DNA of 58,047 nucleotides from Actinomycetes bacterium (lineage in GTDB: Bacteria; Actinomycetota; Actinomycetes; Propionibacteriales; Propionibacteriaceae). Below, piece by piece: positions 1 to 9,185 of the stretch (position 1 is its first letter; the number at the start of each line of letters is the position of its first letter). The position numbers and the translations under genes were made by a program. The stretch lies in assembly GCA_023458095.1 (NCBI GenBank), contig JAEXAS010000045.1, positions 1-58,047 of the forward strand, given 5' to 3'. The notes below the pieces were generated by a model, which made no database searches, was not told the origin of the DNA, and saw only the letters and a program-made list of their open reading frames with translations.

Positions 1-52
1 AGGTTCGGGAGCAACTGCCACTTTTGGGAGCGAATAGGGTGGCGGCCACGGG

Positions 53-126
53 TGCCCCCAATGGGATTCGAACCCATACTGTGGCGGGTTTAAGCCGCCT
101 GCCTCTACCGGTTGGGCCATGGGGGC
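53..126 (-). tRNA. tRNA-Leu (anticodon UAA), short variable arm
   Basis: The minus strand folds as a complete 74-base cloverleaf. It has a 7-bp acceptor stem (GCCCCCA with TGGGGGC), a 3-bp D stem, an anticodon stem GGCGG/CCGCC with loop CTTAAAC (anticodon TAA), a variable region of only 5 bases, a T arm with loop TTCGAAT, and discriminator A. CCA is not encoded. The anticodon reads UUA (leucine), rare in GC-rich genomes. Leucine tRNAs usually have a long variable arm, so the short one is atypical; the anticodon itself is unambiguous. Confidence 0.9.
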
Positions 127-152
127 CGGCTCGGTGAGTCTACCGAGAAGGG

Positions 153-1067
153 CTACTGGGCCAGGCCTGCCACGATGCCGTCCAGGATGTCGGCCTCGCT
201 CACGATCAGCGGACGGGCCGTTCGGGCGCCGACCTGGCGACAGACCAAGCCGCCAGCAGCGATCACATCTGCCCGTCCAGGAACCATGGTCGGGTACTCG
301 GCGACCTGGGCGGCAGTCAACGCGAGCAAGTCGGTGGTGAAAGCCACCAGTTCCCCCGCCTCCAACGTCGAGCCATGGACGGCGTCTCGGTCGTAGACCG
401 ACAACCCCTGAATCAGGGCAGACAGGCTGGTCACCGTGCCACCGACCCCCACCCAGGTGGCAACGGCATCGAAATCGATGGGGCTGTCGTCCAAGAGCCG
501 ATCGACGAACGTGGTCGCGGCGGCGATGTCGGAGCCCGTGGGCGGGTCGGCGGTCCAGAAGCGTTCCTTGACCCGCACCGAACCCATGTCCAGCGACACC
601 GCCTGCTGCACCACGCCCGCAGCACCCAGCACCAATTCGGTCGATCCGCCGCCGATGTCCATCACCAGCACCGGCTGCGCGAGCTCGGTCAACGCATTCA
701 CCGCCCCCAGGTAGGACAGTCGGGCCTCCTCGGTCCCTGCGATGATCTCGGCGTCGACCCCCAGGCGAGCTCGCGTCCCGTCGAAGAATTCCGCGGAGTT
801 GGCGGCATCCCGAGCCGCAGAGGTGGCCACCACGCGTCGCCGCTCAACGCCGAGGTCATCAAGTTCGGCACCGAAGTCAGCCATCGCAGCCAAGGTGCGG
901 GCCAAGGCCTCAGGGTGCAAGGACCCCGTGGCGTCCACCCCTTGCCCCAATCGAGTGATGTGCAGGCGCCGGTCGATCTCCACCAGACGTCCATCGGACT
1001 CCCGGCGACACACCAACAGCCGCACCGAGTTCGTGCCGCAGTCGATGCCGGCGAACAGCTCACTCAT
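153..1067 (-). CDS. ppx: Ppx/GppA-type exopolyphosphatase
   Basis: This is a 304-residue member of the Ppx/GppA phosphatase family (sugar kinase/Hsp70 fold), which hydrolyses polyphosphate or pppGpp in the cytoplasm. The first phosphate-binding motif DCGTNS lies at residues 9-14 and the second, DIGGGSTEL, near the middle. About 300 residues is the usual length of the short actinobacterial form. The reading frame opens 36 codons further upstream, but I chose the ATG at 1067 because the family motif follows at once and this start overlaps the DUF501 stop by 8 bp. It is the last gene of a colinear group running from eno. Whether polyphosphate or pppGpp is preferred cannot be read from sequence. 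Confidence 0.9.
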   Translation of the reverse strand: MSELFAGIDCGTNSVRLLVCRRESDGRLVEIDRRLHITRLGQGVDATGSLHPEALARTLAAMADFGAELDDLGVERRRVVATSAARDAANSAEFFDGTRARLGVDAEIIAGTEEARLSYLGAVNALTELAQPVLVMDIGGGSTELVLGAAGVVQQAVSLDMGSVRVKERFWTADPPTGSDIAAATTFVDRLLDDSPIDFDAVATWVGVGGTVTSLSALIQGLSVYDRDAVHGSTLEAGELVAFTTDLLALTAAQVAEYPTMVPGRADVIAAGGLVCRQVGARTARPLIVSEADILDGIVAGLAQ

Positions 1068-1563
1068 CGTCAACACCGCAGGGCCGCTGCCAAAACTCAC
1101 CGATGCGATCGGCCACGTCATCACCAACCGGATTGACGCCCGGCCCGGCCGCCAAGGCATGGCCAAGCAAGGCATGCAGGCATTTCACGCGGCGCGGCAT
1201 GCCACCAGCGCTGAAGCCATCGATCTCGGGCACCTCCCCCAAGGCCGACCGCGCCTCGAGGTAGGCCAGGTGCGCCATCCCGTAGGCCCGGGCAAACTCA
1301 GCGTCATCGGCCAAACGCTGGTTGAGCTCCACCATGACGCCACCGGCCTCCAAGGTGGACACCGCGCTCACCGCGCGAGGGCAGGTCAGGTAGAAGGTGG
1401 TCGGAAACGGGGTTCCGTCAGGCAGGCGGGGCTCGGTGGCCACGACTCCCGGCTTGCCACAGGGACAGCGCCAGGCAACGGCGGCAACCCCGCGGGCCGG
1501 GCGCCCCAGTTGCTCGGCGATCGTTGCGAGATCGGCTTCAGTCGGTGTTTCCCAAGGGCGCAC
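1060..1563 (-). CDS. DUF501 family protein
   Basis: A 167-residue protein of the DUF501 family, recognised from the Cys-containing stretch WRCPCGKPGVV, the motif TFYLTCP and the C-terminal LHALLGHALAAGPGVNPVGD. The function is unknown. In Mycobacterium the homologue (Rv1025) sits between the FtsB-like gene and ppx exactly as here, so the gene belongs to a conserved actinobacterial block. It overlaps ppx by 8 bp, which suggests translational coupling. The two cysteines in CPC could bind metal, but that is only inference. Confidence 0.85.
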   Translation of the reverse strand: MRPWETPTEADLATIAEQLGRPARGVAAVAWRCPCGKPGVVATEPRLPDGTPFPTTFYLTCPRAVSAVSTLEAGGVMVELNQRLADDAEFARAYGMAHLAYLEARSALGEVPEIDGFSAGGMPRRVKCLHALLGHALAAGPGVNPVGDDVADRIGEFWQRPCGVDDE

Positions 1564-1603
1564 CTGGGCATTCTTCCACGTCGGCTCGTTGTGTGCGCAC
1601 CGC

Positions 1604-2158
1604 TCAGCGGTTCGCGACCTGACGCGTTGGCGAGTCGGCCGTGCTTACCGAACCGGCCAGCCGCTGCCACCAATACTGGTTGTCGGCATCGGTGAGCGGA
1701 CGCTGCCCGGACTCCAGCACCACGCCGCTACCGATCGGGTTGCCCTTGTCGTCAACCACCCGATACCCGGTCTCACCAGGCATGACCCAGCCCAGACGTT
1801 CCCGGGCTTGCGCCCTGACATAGGCCGGATCGTCCCAACGCGCCAACTCGGTTTGCAGGTCGGCGATCTCGGCTTTGCGATCGCGAATCTCCTGATCGGC
1901 CACGGCGAGTTCGTGTTGCTGGTTGATATAGATCTGCAGGCTTCCCCCGAAGGAAAGCATCAAGGCGACCACGACCAGGCCCAGGATCAATGCCCGTCGG
2001 GTCAGCCGCATTCCGCGTTGCCATATCGGCTTCGGTGCCGGCGCCGGAGTGGGCGCGGCCGGTGGCGGCTGTGGACGCTCAGCGCTGCGGGCCCGTCGCC
2101 GGGTGGTGCGCGACGGGCCCGAATTGCCACTACGGGGACTGCGTGGACTATTCGCCAC
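1604..2158 (-). CDS. FtsB/DivIC family septum formation initiator
   Basis: A 184-residue bitopic membrane protein. A basic, Pro/Ala-rich cytoplasmic segment (about residues 1-50) precedes one transmembrane helix (about 54-74, LILGLVVVALMLSF). A short extracytoplasmic coiled coil follows (about 80-105), then the family motif YVRAQARERLGWVMPGE. FtsB/DivIC proteins join the FtsL-FtsQ subcomplex of the divisome at midcell. It lies between eno and DUF501, as in Mycobacterium (Rv1024). The long disordered N-terminus is common in actinobacteria. The start is not backed by a strong ribosome site. Confidence 0.85.
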   Translation of the reverse strand: MANSPRSPRSGNSGPSRTTRRRARSAERPQPPPAAPTPAPAPKPIWQRGMRLTRRALILGLVVVALMLSFGGSLQIYINQQHELAVADQEIRDRKAEIADLQTELARWDDPAYVRAQARERLGWVMPGETGYRVVDDKGNPIGSGVVLESGQRPLTDADNQYWWQRLAGSVSTADSPTRQVANR

Positions 2159-2251
2159 GGCGGTGATCCTTCATCGCTTCCCAGGATAGGTCGGGCACCA
2201 GGTCGGACCCGAGACGGCGCGCACGAGCTGGCCCGACCACCGAAAAACCAA

Positions 2252-3532
2252 TCAGGCCGTGAACCGCGGGAAGGCCGACGCTCCGGCATAGCGGGCGGCG
2301 TCGTCCAGATCCTCCTCGATGCGCAGCAGCTGGTTGTATTTCGCAACCCGCTCCGAACGCGCCGGGGCCCCGGACTTGATCTGACCACAGCCCAGAGCCA
2401 CCGCCAGGTCGGCGATGGTGGTGTCCTCGGTCTCGCCGGAACGGTGGCTCATCATGGTGGAGTAGCCGCTGCGGTGGGCCAAGGTGACCGCATCGATGGT
2501 CTCGGTCAACGAACCGATCTGGTTCACCTTCACCAGCAGCGCGTTGGCGGTATCGGCGTCGATGCCCTTCTGAATGCGCTCAACGTTGGTGACGAACAGG
2601 TCGTCGCCGACCAGTTGCACCTTGTCGCCGAGCACGGCGGTAATGGCGGCCCAGCCGTCCCAATCCTCTTCGTTGAGCGGGTCCTCGATGGAGACCAGCG
2701 GGTACTTGGCCACCAGACCTTCGTAGTACTCGATCAGCTCCGCCGACGACTTCATGGCGCCCTCGAAGGCGTACTTGCCGTCGGAGTAGAACTCCGAGGC
2801 AGCCACATCCAGGGCCAAGGCCACATCGGTGCCGGGCGTGAACCCGGCCTTCTCGATGGCCTCCAGGATCAGGTCGAGAGCCTCAGCGTTGGAGGCCAGA
2901 TTCGGCGCGAAGCCACCCTCGTCGCCCAGCCCGGTGGAAAGACCGCGCTGCTTGAGCACCGCCTTGAGCGCGTGGTAGACCCCCGCTCCCATCTCCAGGG
3001 CGTCGGCGAACGTGGCCGCACCGATGGGGGCGATCATGAACTCCTGAATGTCGACATTGGAGTCGGCATGGGAGCCGCCGTTGAGGATGTTCATCATGGG
3101 GACCGGCAGCACATTCGCCGTGGGCCCACCCAGGTAGCGGTACAGCGGCAGGCCGGCAGACTCCGCCGCCGCATGGGCGACGGCCAGCGACACACCCAAG
3201 ATGGCGTTGGCGCCCAGCTTGCCCTTGTTGTCGGTGCCGTCCAGTTCGATCATGGCCTGGTCGAGCAGACGCTGCTCGTCGGCTTCCATGTTCAAAACCT
3301 CGGGGGCGATCTGCTCGATCACGTTCTCCACAGCCTTGAGCACGCCCTTGCCGCCGTAGTACGCGGCATCACCGTCGCGCAGTTCCACGGCTTCAAAGGC
3401 GCCGGTCGACGCGCCGGACGGGACTGCGGCCCGACCTTCAGCGCCGTCATCGAGCACAACCTGAACCTCAATGGTCGGGTTGCCTCGGGAATCCAGAATC
3501 TGTCGTGCGTCGACGAATTCGATACTTGCCAC
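2252..3532 (-). CDS. eno: Enolase
   Basis: Enolase converts 2-phosphoglycerate to phosphoenolpyruvate in the cytoplasm; it is a Mg-dependent homodimer or octamer. The 426-residue length is normal. Visible family motifs are GASTGAFEAVELRD near residue 40, the metal-binding region SIEDPLNEEDWDGW, the catalytic lysine segment LLVKVNQIGSLTET and MMSHRSGETEDTTIADLAV towards the C-terminus. The N-terminus ASIEFVDARQILDSRGNPT fixes the start. The gene precedes the FtsB-like gene by 93 bp and lies downstream of mazG. Confidence 0.98.
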   Translation of the reverse strand: MASIEFVDARQILDSRGNPTIEVQVVLDDGAEGRAAVPSGASTGAFEAVELRDGDAAYYGGKGVLKAVENVIEQIAPEVLNMEADEQRLLDQAMIELDGTDNKGKLGANAILGVSLAVAHAAAESAGLPLYRYLGGPTANVLPVPMMNILNGGSHADSNVDIQEFMIAPIGAATFADALEMGAGVYHALKAVLKQRGLSTGLGDEGGFAPNLASNAEALDLILEAIEKAGFTPGTDVALALDVAASEFYSDGKYAFEGAMKSSAELIEYYEGLVAKYPLVSIEDPLNEEDWDGWAAITAVLGDKVQLVGDDLFVTNVERIQKGIDADTANALLVKVNQIGSLTETIDAVTLAHRSGYSTMMSHRSGETEDTTIADLAVALGCGQIKSGAPARSERVAKYNQLLRIEEDLDDAARYAGASAFPRFTA

Positions 3533-3651
3533 GATGAATGCCTTTCAATCCAGTGAGGTCATCGGGAATCAGCCTACCGGCCCACTTCGCGGACCGGGGC
3601 GCTTGCGGACAGTGCCCCCGGGATCGGAATCTGTGCCTCGCCCGACCAAGG

Positions 3652-4290
3652 TCAGGACTCGACGGATCGGATCCGATCCTCCAACTCTCGAACCGCCATC
3701 CGGGCGGCCTGCTCGGGATCGACATGGAGCTGTCGAGCACGCGTGACCAGAGCCAAGAAGGCCGGCCCTAACTCCGCGGAGGACAGTTCGTCATCCTCGC
3801 CAGCGCTGACCCCGGTGAGTTCGGCCAGGTCCAGCCCCAGATCCTCGGCCCGAGAGAGAACCTTGTAGCCCCGGCTCAATGCCGACAGCCGATACGGAAT
3901 CCCTTCCAGGACCGATGTGCGCCCCTTCTCGGCAGCCTTGGCCTGTTCCCAGGACGCCATCAGATCCTCCGGGACGGCGGCATCGCCGAAGACGTAGGGA
4001 TGGCGGGCGACGAGCTTGTCGGCGATCCGTCCAGCGACGTCGTCCAGGGTGAATCGATCAGCCTCGGCAGCGATCTCCGCCTGGAAATAGATCTGCAGCA
4101 GCAGGTCACCGAGTTCCTCAAGTAGGGCTTCGTCGCTGCCGGCCTCGATGGCCTCGACCACCTCGAGGGTCTCCTCCACCAGGTGATGCACCAACGATTG
4201 CGGCGTCTGGGCGGCATCCCAGGGGCATTCAGCGCGAAGCCGATGCATGACCTGAGCCAGCCGGTCGAGCTGCGGCAAGGGGCCGCTCAT
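3652..4290 (-). CDS. mazG: MazG nucleoside triphosphate pyrophosphohydrolase
   Basis: A 212-residue single-domain MazG protein, which hydrolyses (d)NTPs to NMP and pyrophosphate and is thought to clear damaged or alarmone-related nucleotides. The opening LDRLAQVMHRLRAECPWDAAQT and the acidic Mg-binding helices EETLEVVEAIE and EELGDLLLQIYFQAEIA are characteristic. E. coli MazG has two such domains; the actinobacterial form has one catalytic domain followed by a divergent tail, as here. It sits between the lipoprotein gene (10 bp upstream) and eno, which matches the order of mfd-mazG-eno in Mycobacterium. Confidence 0.92.
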   Translation of the reverse strand: MSGPLPQLDRLAQVMHRLRAECPWDAAQTPQSLVHHLVEETLEVVEAIEAGSDEALLEELGDLLLQIYFQAEIAAEADRFTLDDVAGRIADKLVARHPYVFGDAAVPEDLMASWEQAKAAEKGRTSVLEGIPYRLSALSRGYKVLSRAEDLGLDLAELTGVSAGEDDELSSAELGPAFLALVTRARQLHVDPEQAARMAVRELEDRIRSVES

Positions 4291-4300
4291 CGCCGACGGC

Positions 4301-4843
4301 CTAGGACGTCAGTTCGCTCGACAACGATCCGGTCTGCCCGGTCAGGCTGCCCGCGGAAGCACTCCACACGCCGAACTGCGGGTTGACCTCGACCACGGTA
4401 TTGCCCACCACCTGCGCATAGGCGGACTGGATGGCCGGGCTGTTCTGGGCCAGTGACATCAAGGCGAGCGATTGGGCGAGTTGAGCACCCTCAGGGTCGG
4501 CGGCCAGCGCCTTAAGAAACGCGTCGGAGTTGTACAGCTGGGTCAGTTGGGCCTGGCTGACCTGAACATTGGCCACCTGCATCGCCAGGCTGATCAGCCG
4601 TCCGGTCACCAGGACGTTGACGACCGGGGCGCGGAGCTGACCCCAGGTGGGCACCGTGCCGGTGCTGACCTGGGCGTAGCTCGTCGCTGCAGCGTGAGCC
4701 ACCGAGTCGACCTGCTTCACAGTGATCTGGGCATCGCCCACGACGGCGGCCACCTTCGGCCCAGGGGTTGAACAGCCCGACAACAACAGCACCGCTGCCG
4801 AGACAGCCGCCAGTATTTTCGCCACAGTCTTGAACATCGTCAC
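4301..4843 (-). CDS. Lipoprotein with SurA-N-like region
   Basis: A 180-residue exported lipoprotein. After a short basic start there is a hydrophobic helix and a lipobox LLSGC, with the lipidated cysteine near residue 24. The mature part begins GPKVAAVVGDAQITVKQVDS, which resembles the N-terminal chaperone segment of SurA/PrsA-type proteins. No parvulin isomerase domain follows, so it is shorter than true SurA. The reading frame opens with GTG at 4843, but the ATG two codons later is equally possible. It lies between mfd and mazG. A role in folding secreted proteins is inference. Confidence 0.75.
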   Translation of the reverse strand: MTMFKTVAKILAAVSAAVLLLSGCSTPGPKVAAVVGDAQITVKQVDSVAHAAATSYAQVSTGTVPTWGQLRAPVVNVLVTGRLISLAMQVANVQVSQAQLTQLYNSDAFLKALAADPEGAQLAQSLALMSLAQNSPAIQSAYAQVVGNTVVEVNPQFGVWSASAGSLTGQTGSLSSELTS

Positions 4844-5063
4844 GGACTCGCTTCCGAAGGTTGGTACGCCGTCGCGATCCTACCGGGTTGGACGGGCAAG
4901 GTCCTCAGGAATCCCGAGCCGCCGCTTCGACCGTCGTGCCAACGATCGAAGCCGGGCGGCCGGCTTGCTCCCTGGGGTGGGCCTGCAATGGCCCACAGCG
5001 TAGGAGAACGTCGTTCCGTGGGCAAGGCCACCGGAGGAAGACCACCCAGTGGACGAGTCGAGC

Positions 5064-8000
5064 TCAGAAGATGTCGGTCAGCACCTTGCCGACCCAGGCC
5101 AGCAGGGCACTGTCGGCCACCGGCTGGCCACCGATCGCCGCGGTCATCGGACGCGGCACCAATACCTGGGCCGACGCCTTGCGGTACTGCGAACCCGGAT
5201 ACAGCCGCGCCAGCCGCAGCTGAGCCGAATCCGGAAGGTCGGCCGGGGAGAATCGCACCATGCGACCGGCCATGACGACCTCGCTCACTCCGTGTTCGCG
5301 CGCGGCGATCCGGAAGCCGGCCACACCCAGGAGGGTCTCCGCCGGCTCCGGCAACGGCCCGTAGCGATCCTGAAGTTCCTCGCGGACGGCGGCGATGTCG
5401 GCTTCGCCGGCCACCGCAGCCAGGCGCTTGTACATCTCCAGGCGCAGCCGCTCGGATTCCACGTATTCGACCGGAAGGTGGGCATCGACGGGAAGCTCGA
5501 TCTTCATCTCCGGTTCTGGCTCGGCCTGCGACCCGCGGAACTCAGCCACGGCCTCCCCCACCAGGCGCAGATACAGATCGAATCCGACTTCGGCGATGTG
5601 ACCGGACTGATCAGCGCCCAGCAGGTTGCCGGCGCCGCGGATCTCCAGGTCCTTCATGGCAATCGCCATGCCCGCCCCCAGATCGGTATGAGCCGCCATG
5701 GTCGCCAACCGGTCGTGAGCGGTTTCGGTCAGCGGCTTGTCGGGCGGATAGAGGAAATAGGCATAGCCGCGGTCGCGGCTGCGTCCGACCCGTCCGCGGA
5801 GCTGGTGGAGTTGGGCCAGGCCCAACATGTCGGCCCGTTCGATCAGCAAGGTGTTGGCCGTCGAGACGTCCAGCCCGGCCTCGATGATGGTGGTGCATAC
5901 CAGGACGTCGAAGCGACGCTCCCAGAAGTCGATCATCACCTGTTCCAACTTGTGCTCGTTCATCTGCCCGTGAGCGACCCCGACGCGGGCCTCGGGCACC
6001 AACTCGGCCAACTGCTGGGCGGTCTTCTCGATGCTCTGCACCCGGTTGTGGATGTAGTACACCTGTCCTTCGCGAGCCAACTCTCGACGAATCGCGGCGC
6101 GCACCTGCTTGGTGTCGTAGGGACCGGCGAAGGTCAACACGGGATGCCGCTCCTCCGGTGGAGTAGCGATGACGCTCATCTCCCGAATCCCGGTGATCGC
6201 CATTTCCAAGGTCCGCGGAATCGGGGTGGCACTCATGGCGAGCACGTCGACGTTGAGCCGGAGCTTCTTGAGGGCCTCTTTATGTTCGACGCCGAAGCGC
6301 TGCTCCTCATCAATGATGACCAAGCCGAGGTCTTTGAACGCGATCTCACCGGAGAACAGCGCGTGGGTGCCGACCACCACATCCACCGACCCCTCGCCCA
6401 GGCCATGGATCACCGCCCGGCGCTCGGCCTCGGTCTGGAAGCGACTCAGTCCGGCAACGTGCACCGGGAACCCGGCATAGCGATCGGCGAAGGTGGCCTG
6501 GTGCTGCTGCACCAGCAAGGTCGTGGGCACCAGGACCGCCACTTGCTTACCGTCCATCACCGCCTTGAAGGCGGCTCGCACCGCAATCTCGGTCTTGCCG
6601 TAGCCGACATCGCCACAGACCAGCCGATCCATGGGAACCAGTTGCTCCATGTCTCGTTTCACCTCACCGACCGCCGAGAGTTGGTCGGGGGTTTCGATGT
6701 AGGCGAAGGAGTCTTCCAGTTCGCGCTGCCACACGGTGTCGGCACTGAACGCGAAGCCGGTGGAGGCCTGCCGGGCGGCGTACAGCTTGATCAGCTCTGC
6801 GGCGATCTCGCGAACCGCCTTACGAGCCCGCGATTTGCGCTTGGCCCAATCGCCGCCACCGAGCTTGTCCAAGGTGGGGTTCTCCCCACCGACGTAGCGG
6901 GTGATCAGGTGAAGCTGATCCATCGGGACGTAGAGCCGGTCGCCGGGCTGGCCCCGTTTGCTGGGCGCATAGTCCACCACCAGGTATTCCCGTACCGAGC
7001 CACCGACCTCGCGCTGCACCATCTCGACGTAGCGGCCCACCCCATGAACCTCGTGCACCACACTGTCCCCGGCCCGCAATTCCAGCGGGTCGATCTGGTT
7101 CTTGCGCCGGGCCGGCATCTTCGCCGGTGCACTCTCGGCCTCGCCGCGCCCGGACAGGTCGGCGGCGGTGAAGACATCGGTATCGATTCTGGGCAAGCTG
7201 AAGCCGTGGCGCAGTCCGACCCGCACCAGCGTCACCACCCCGGCAGTCGGCACCTGGGAGGCGTCGTCCGGGCTCACCACGGGGATGTCGGCATTGCCCA
7301 AGACCTCGGCTAGCCGGGCGGCCCGTCCGGCAGAGTCGGCCACCAGTACCGTCCGGTGACCTGAGGCGACCGACTGGCGCAGGGCGTCCAAGGCCGCCTC
7401 GGTATCACCGCGCCAGACGACGGCTTCGGCAACCTCCACCGTGCGCGATTCGACGTCGTCGGGCTCGAGGACGGCCTCATCGGATTCCGGTGCGGTGAAA
7501 GCCGAGAGCGTCCACCAGCCCTGGCCCCGGCCCAGCGCATGACGGCGAACATCAGCCAAGGTCTGATAGGCGGCTGCGCCCACATCGATGGGGATCTTTC
7601 CGCCGTCGGCAGCCGCCGACCAGGAGGCTTGAAGGAATTCCTCACTGGTGGCGACGAGTTCTTGGGCACGGATGCGGATCCGCTCCGGATCGGCGACCAG
7701 AACCTGGGTGTTGACCGGAAGCACGTCGACCAGCAACTCCAGACCGTCCACAAGGACCGGGGCGAGCGATTCGATTCCTTCCACGGCATGGCCCTCGGCG
7801 ATGCGTTCCAGCATCTCGGCAAGGCTGCCCGGTTCGTTACGGTGGGCCTGGGCCAGTTCGGCCGCCCGGGCCCGCACCTCGTCGGTGATGAGGAGTTCCC
7901 GGCAAGGCGCAGCGACCATGCTGGGCAGCGTCTCCTCCTCCGATCGCTGGTCGGCGACGGCGAAGTGCCGAATCTCCTCGGCGGTATCCCCGAAGAAGTC

Positions 8001-8597
8001 GATGCGGATCGGGTGCTCTTCGGTGGGCGGGAACACGTCGATCAGGCCACCGCGGACGCAGAACTCACCGCGGCGTTCCACCAGGTCGACTCGGGTGTAG
8101 GCCGCAGCGGCGAGCCGCTGGGCGAGATCGCCCAGGTCGTAGTCCTCGCCGGCGACCACCTGGACCGGGCTGAGCCAGCCCAGGTCACGCACCTGCGGCT
8201 GCAGGAGGGCCCGAATCGGGGCCACCACCACGGCTGGGGCAGGTTGCGGGTCATTGCCGACCAGGCGGCGCAACACCGCCAGACGGCGTCCCACTATGTC
8301 GGAGCGCGGGCTGAGCCGCTCATGCGGCAGGGTCTCCCAGGCGGGATAGTAGGCGACTTGTTCGGCAGAAAGCAGCGTCTCCAATGCGGCGACGGCGGTC
8401 TCGGCTTCCCGAAAGGTCGAGGTGACCAGCAGCACGGTGCGATCAGCCTGACCGGCCAGGGCGGCGACGAAGGTGGGGCGGACCGCGTCCAGCATCGTCA
8501 GGTCGAGCGTGGGCAACCGACCGCTGCGACAATCCGCAATCGCCTCAGCCAGCGTCGGCTCACTGCCGATGAGACGTACCAGGCCGCTGAGATTCAC
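5064..8597 (-). CDS. mfd: Transcription-repair coupling factor Mfd
   Basis: Mfd removes RNA polymerase stalled at DNA lesions and recruits UvrA. The 1177-residue protein is full length. It has UvrB-like N-terminal domains (about 1-350), the CarD-like RNA polymerase-interaction domain beginning near residue 510 (DSVVHEVHGVGRYVEM), a superfamily 2 helicase with Walker A GDVGYGKTE near 662 and DEEQRFGV near 760, and the C-terminal TRCF domain. The motif QLRGRVGRSRDRGYAYF is intact. The 588 bp upstream hold no gene but contain hairpins. It starts at the ATG before NLSGLVRLIG. Confidence 0.97.
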   Translation of the reverse strand: MNLSGLVRLIGSEPTLAEAIADCRSGRLPTLDLTMLDAVRPTFVAALAGQADRTVLLVTSTFREAETAVAALETLLSAEQVAYYPAWETLPHERLSPRSDIVGRRLAVLRRLVGNDPQPAPAVVVAPIRALLQPQVRDLGWLSPVQVVAGEDYDLGDLAQRLAAAAYTRVDLVERRGEFCVRGGLIDVFPPTEEHPIRIDFFGDTAEEIRHFAVADQRSEEETLPSMVAAPCRELLITDEVRARAAELAQAHRNEPGSLAEMLERIAEGHAVEGIESLAPVLVDGLELLVDVLPVNTQVLVADPERIRIRAQELVATSEEFLQASWSAAADGGKIPIDVGAAAYQTLADVRRHALGRGQGWWTLSAFTAPESDEAVLEPDDVESRTVEVAEAVVWRGDTEAALDALRQSVASGHRTVLVADSAGRAARLAEVLGNADIPVVSPDDASQVPTAGVVTLVRVGLRHGFSLPRIDTDVFTAADLSGRGEAESAPAKMPARRKNQIDPLELRAGDSVVHEVHGVGRYVEMVQREVGGSVREYLVVDYAPSKRGQPGDRLYVPMDQLHLITRYVGGENPTLDKLGGGDWAKRKSRARKAVREIAAELIKLYAARQASTGFAFSADTVWQRELEDSFAYIETPDQLSAVGEVKRDMEQLVPMDRLVCGDVGYGKTEIAVRAAFKAVMDGKQVAVLVPTTLLVQQHQATFADRYAGFPVHVAGLSRFQTEAERRAVIHGLGEGSVDVVVGTHALFSGEIAFKDLGLVIIDEEQRFGVEHKEALKKLRLNVDVLAMSATPIPRTLEMAITGIREMSVIATPPEERHPVLTFAGPYDTKQVRAAIRRELAREGQVYYIHNRVQSIEKTAQQLAELVPEARVGVAHGQMNEHKLEQVMIDFWERRFDVLVCTTIIEAGLDVSTANTLLIERADMLGLAQLHQLRGRVGRSRDRGYAYFLYPPDKPLTETAHDRLATMAAHTDLGAGMAIAMKDLEIRGAGNLLGADQSGHIAEVGFDLYLRLVGEAVAEFRGSQAEPEPEMKIELPVDAHLPVEYVESERLRLEMYKRLAAVAGEADIAAVREELQDRYGPLPEPAETLLGVAGFRIAAREHGVSEVVMAGRMVRFSPADLPDSAQLRLARLYPGSQYRKASAQVLVPRPMTAAIGGQPVADSALLAWVGKVLTDIF

Positions 8598-8672
8598 CGA
8601 AACACCTTACCCGCAGGCCTGCGGGCACACGCCATCACACGGCGGTTTTGGTAGCGGGCGGATTGGGTATGG

Positions 8673-8728
8673 CCACATGCTTCGCGTGTGGGTCCCACCG
8701 CAATCCCCCTCACGGTGGGATCCCACAC
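8673..8728 (-). promoter_or_regulatory. Two mutually exclusive hairpins upstream of mfd
   Basis: A 15-bp stem joins 8686-8700 (GTGTGGGTCCCACCG) with 8713-8728, with one bulged base and a 12-base loop. A second, shorter stem of 8 bp joins 8673-8680 with 8684-8691 and shares bases with the first, so only one can form at a time. In minus-strand RNA the shorter stem has one mismatch. They lie about 75-130 bases upstream of the mfd start, where a leader might be. A regulatory role is inference; it could also be a simple palindromic repeat. Confidence 0.4.
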
Positions 8729-9101
8729 GGAAGCCCAGTCACCGCGTGCCTCCAGCCCAAGGCACTGCAGGTGACCAGCTAAGGCCTGGCCTTGTCGCCG
8801 AAACGATCAAGCGGCCTCAGTCCGAGTGGGGAGGTCACCGAACGCTTGGCTTTCGCACCAAACCAACCCCCTCCGGATATCGGAGTGCAGACATCCGGTC
8901 GTGCGTTGGGCCGTGCGTTCGGCTTTCCTCACCCTCGTCGAGAAAGCCTCTCGGCTCGAGGACTGCCCGCCGACTCCAATCCGCCATGACCGGTCGGTGG
9001 GAATCGACACCGGCGCTGGTGGACTACAGATCGAGCGGTTGGTCCCCGACCTTGGAGAGTCTTTGATCAACCGCTCTCATCGTATTGCGATGCAGGCACA
9101 A

Positions 9102-9129
9102 AAAAAGTCACCTATTAGGGTGACTTTTT
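9102..9129. terminator. Bidirectional intrinsic terminator after pth
   Basis: An 11-bp perfect stem AAAAAGTCACC/GGTGACTTTTT with a 6-base loop ends in a T run on either strand. It sits 57 bases beyond the pth stop codon and so ends the rplY-pth transcript; no plus-strand gene leads into it. Confidence 0.88.
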
Positions 9130-9185
9130 GTTAGTCCCCCACACGAGGGACATTCCTCACATTTGCGAATTGAAACGCGGAGAAA

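Larger units (their letters stand above)
8598..9185. other. Gene-free stretch between mfd and pth
   Basis: No reading frame here has family features or a credible ribosome site; the frames present are compositional. The stretch contains overlapping hairpins close to mfd and a strong terminator close to pth, listed separately. I see nothing recognisable between about 8730 and 9095. Confidence 0.6.

Noticed and set aside
8473..9066. Open frame in the mfd-pth gap
   Set aside because: It overlaps mfd antisense, has no family feature and no ribosome site.
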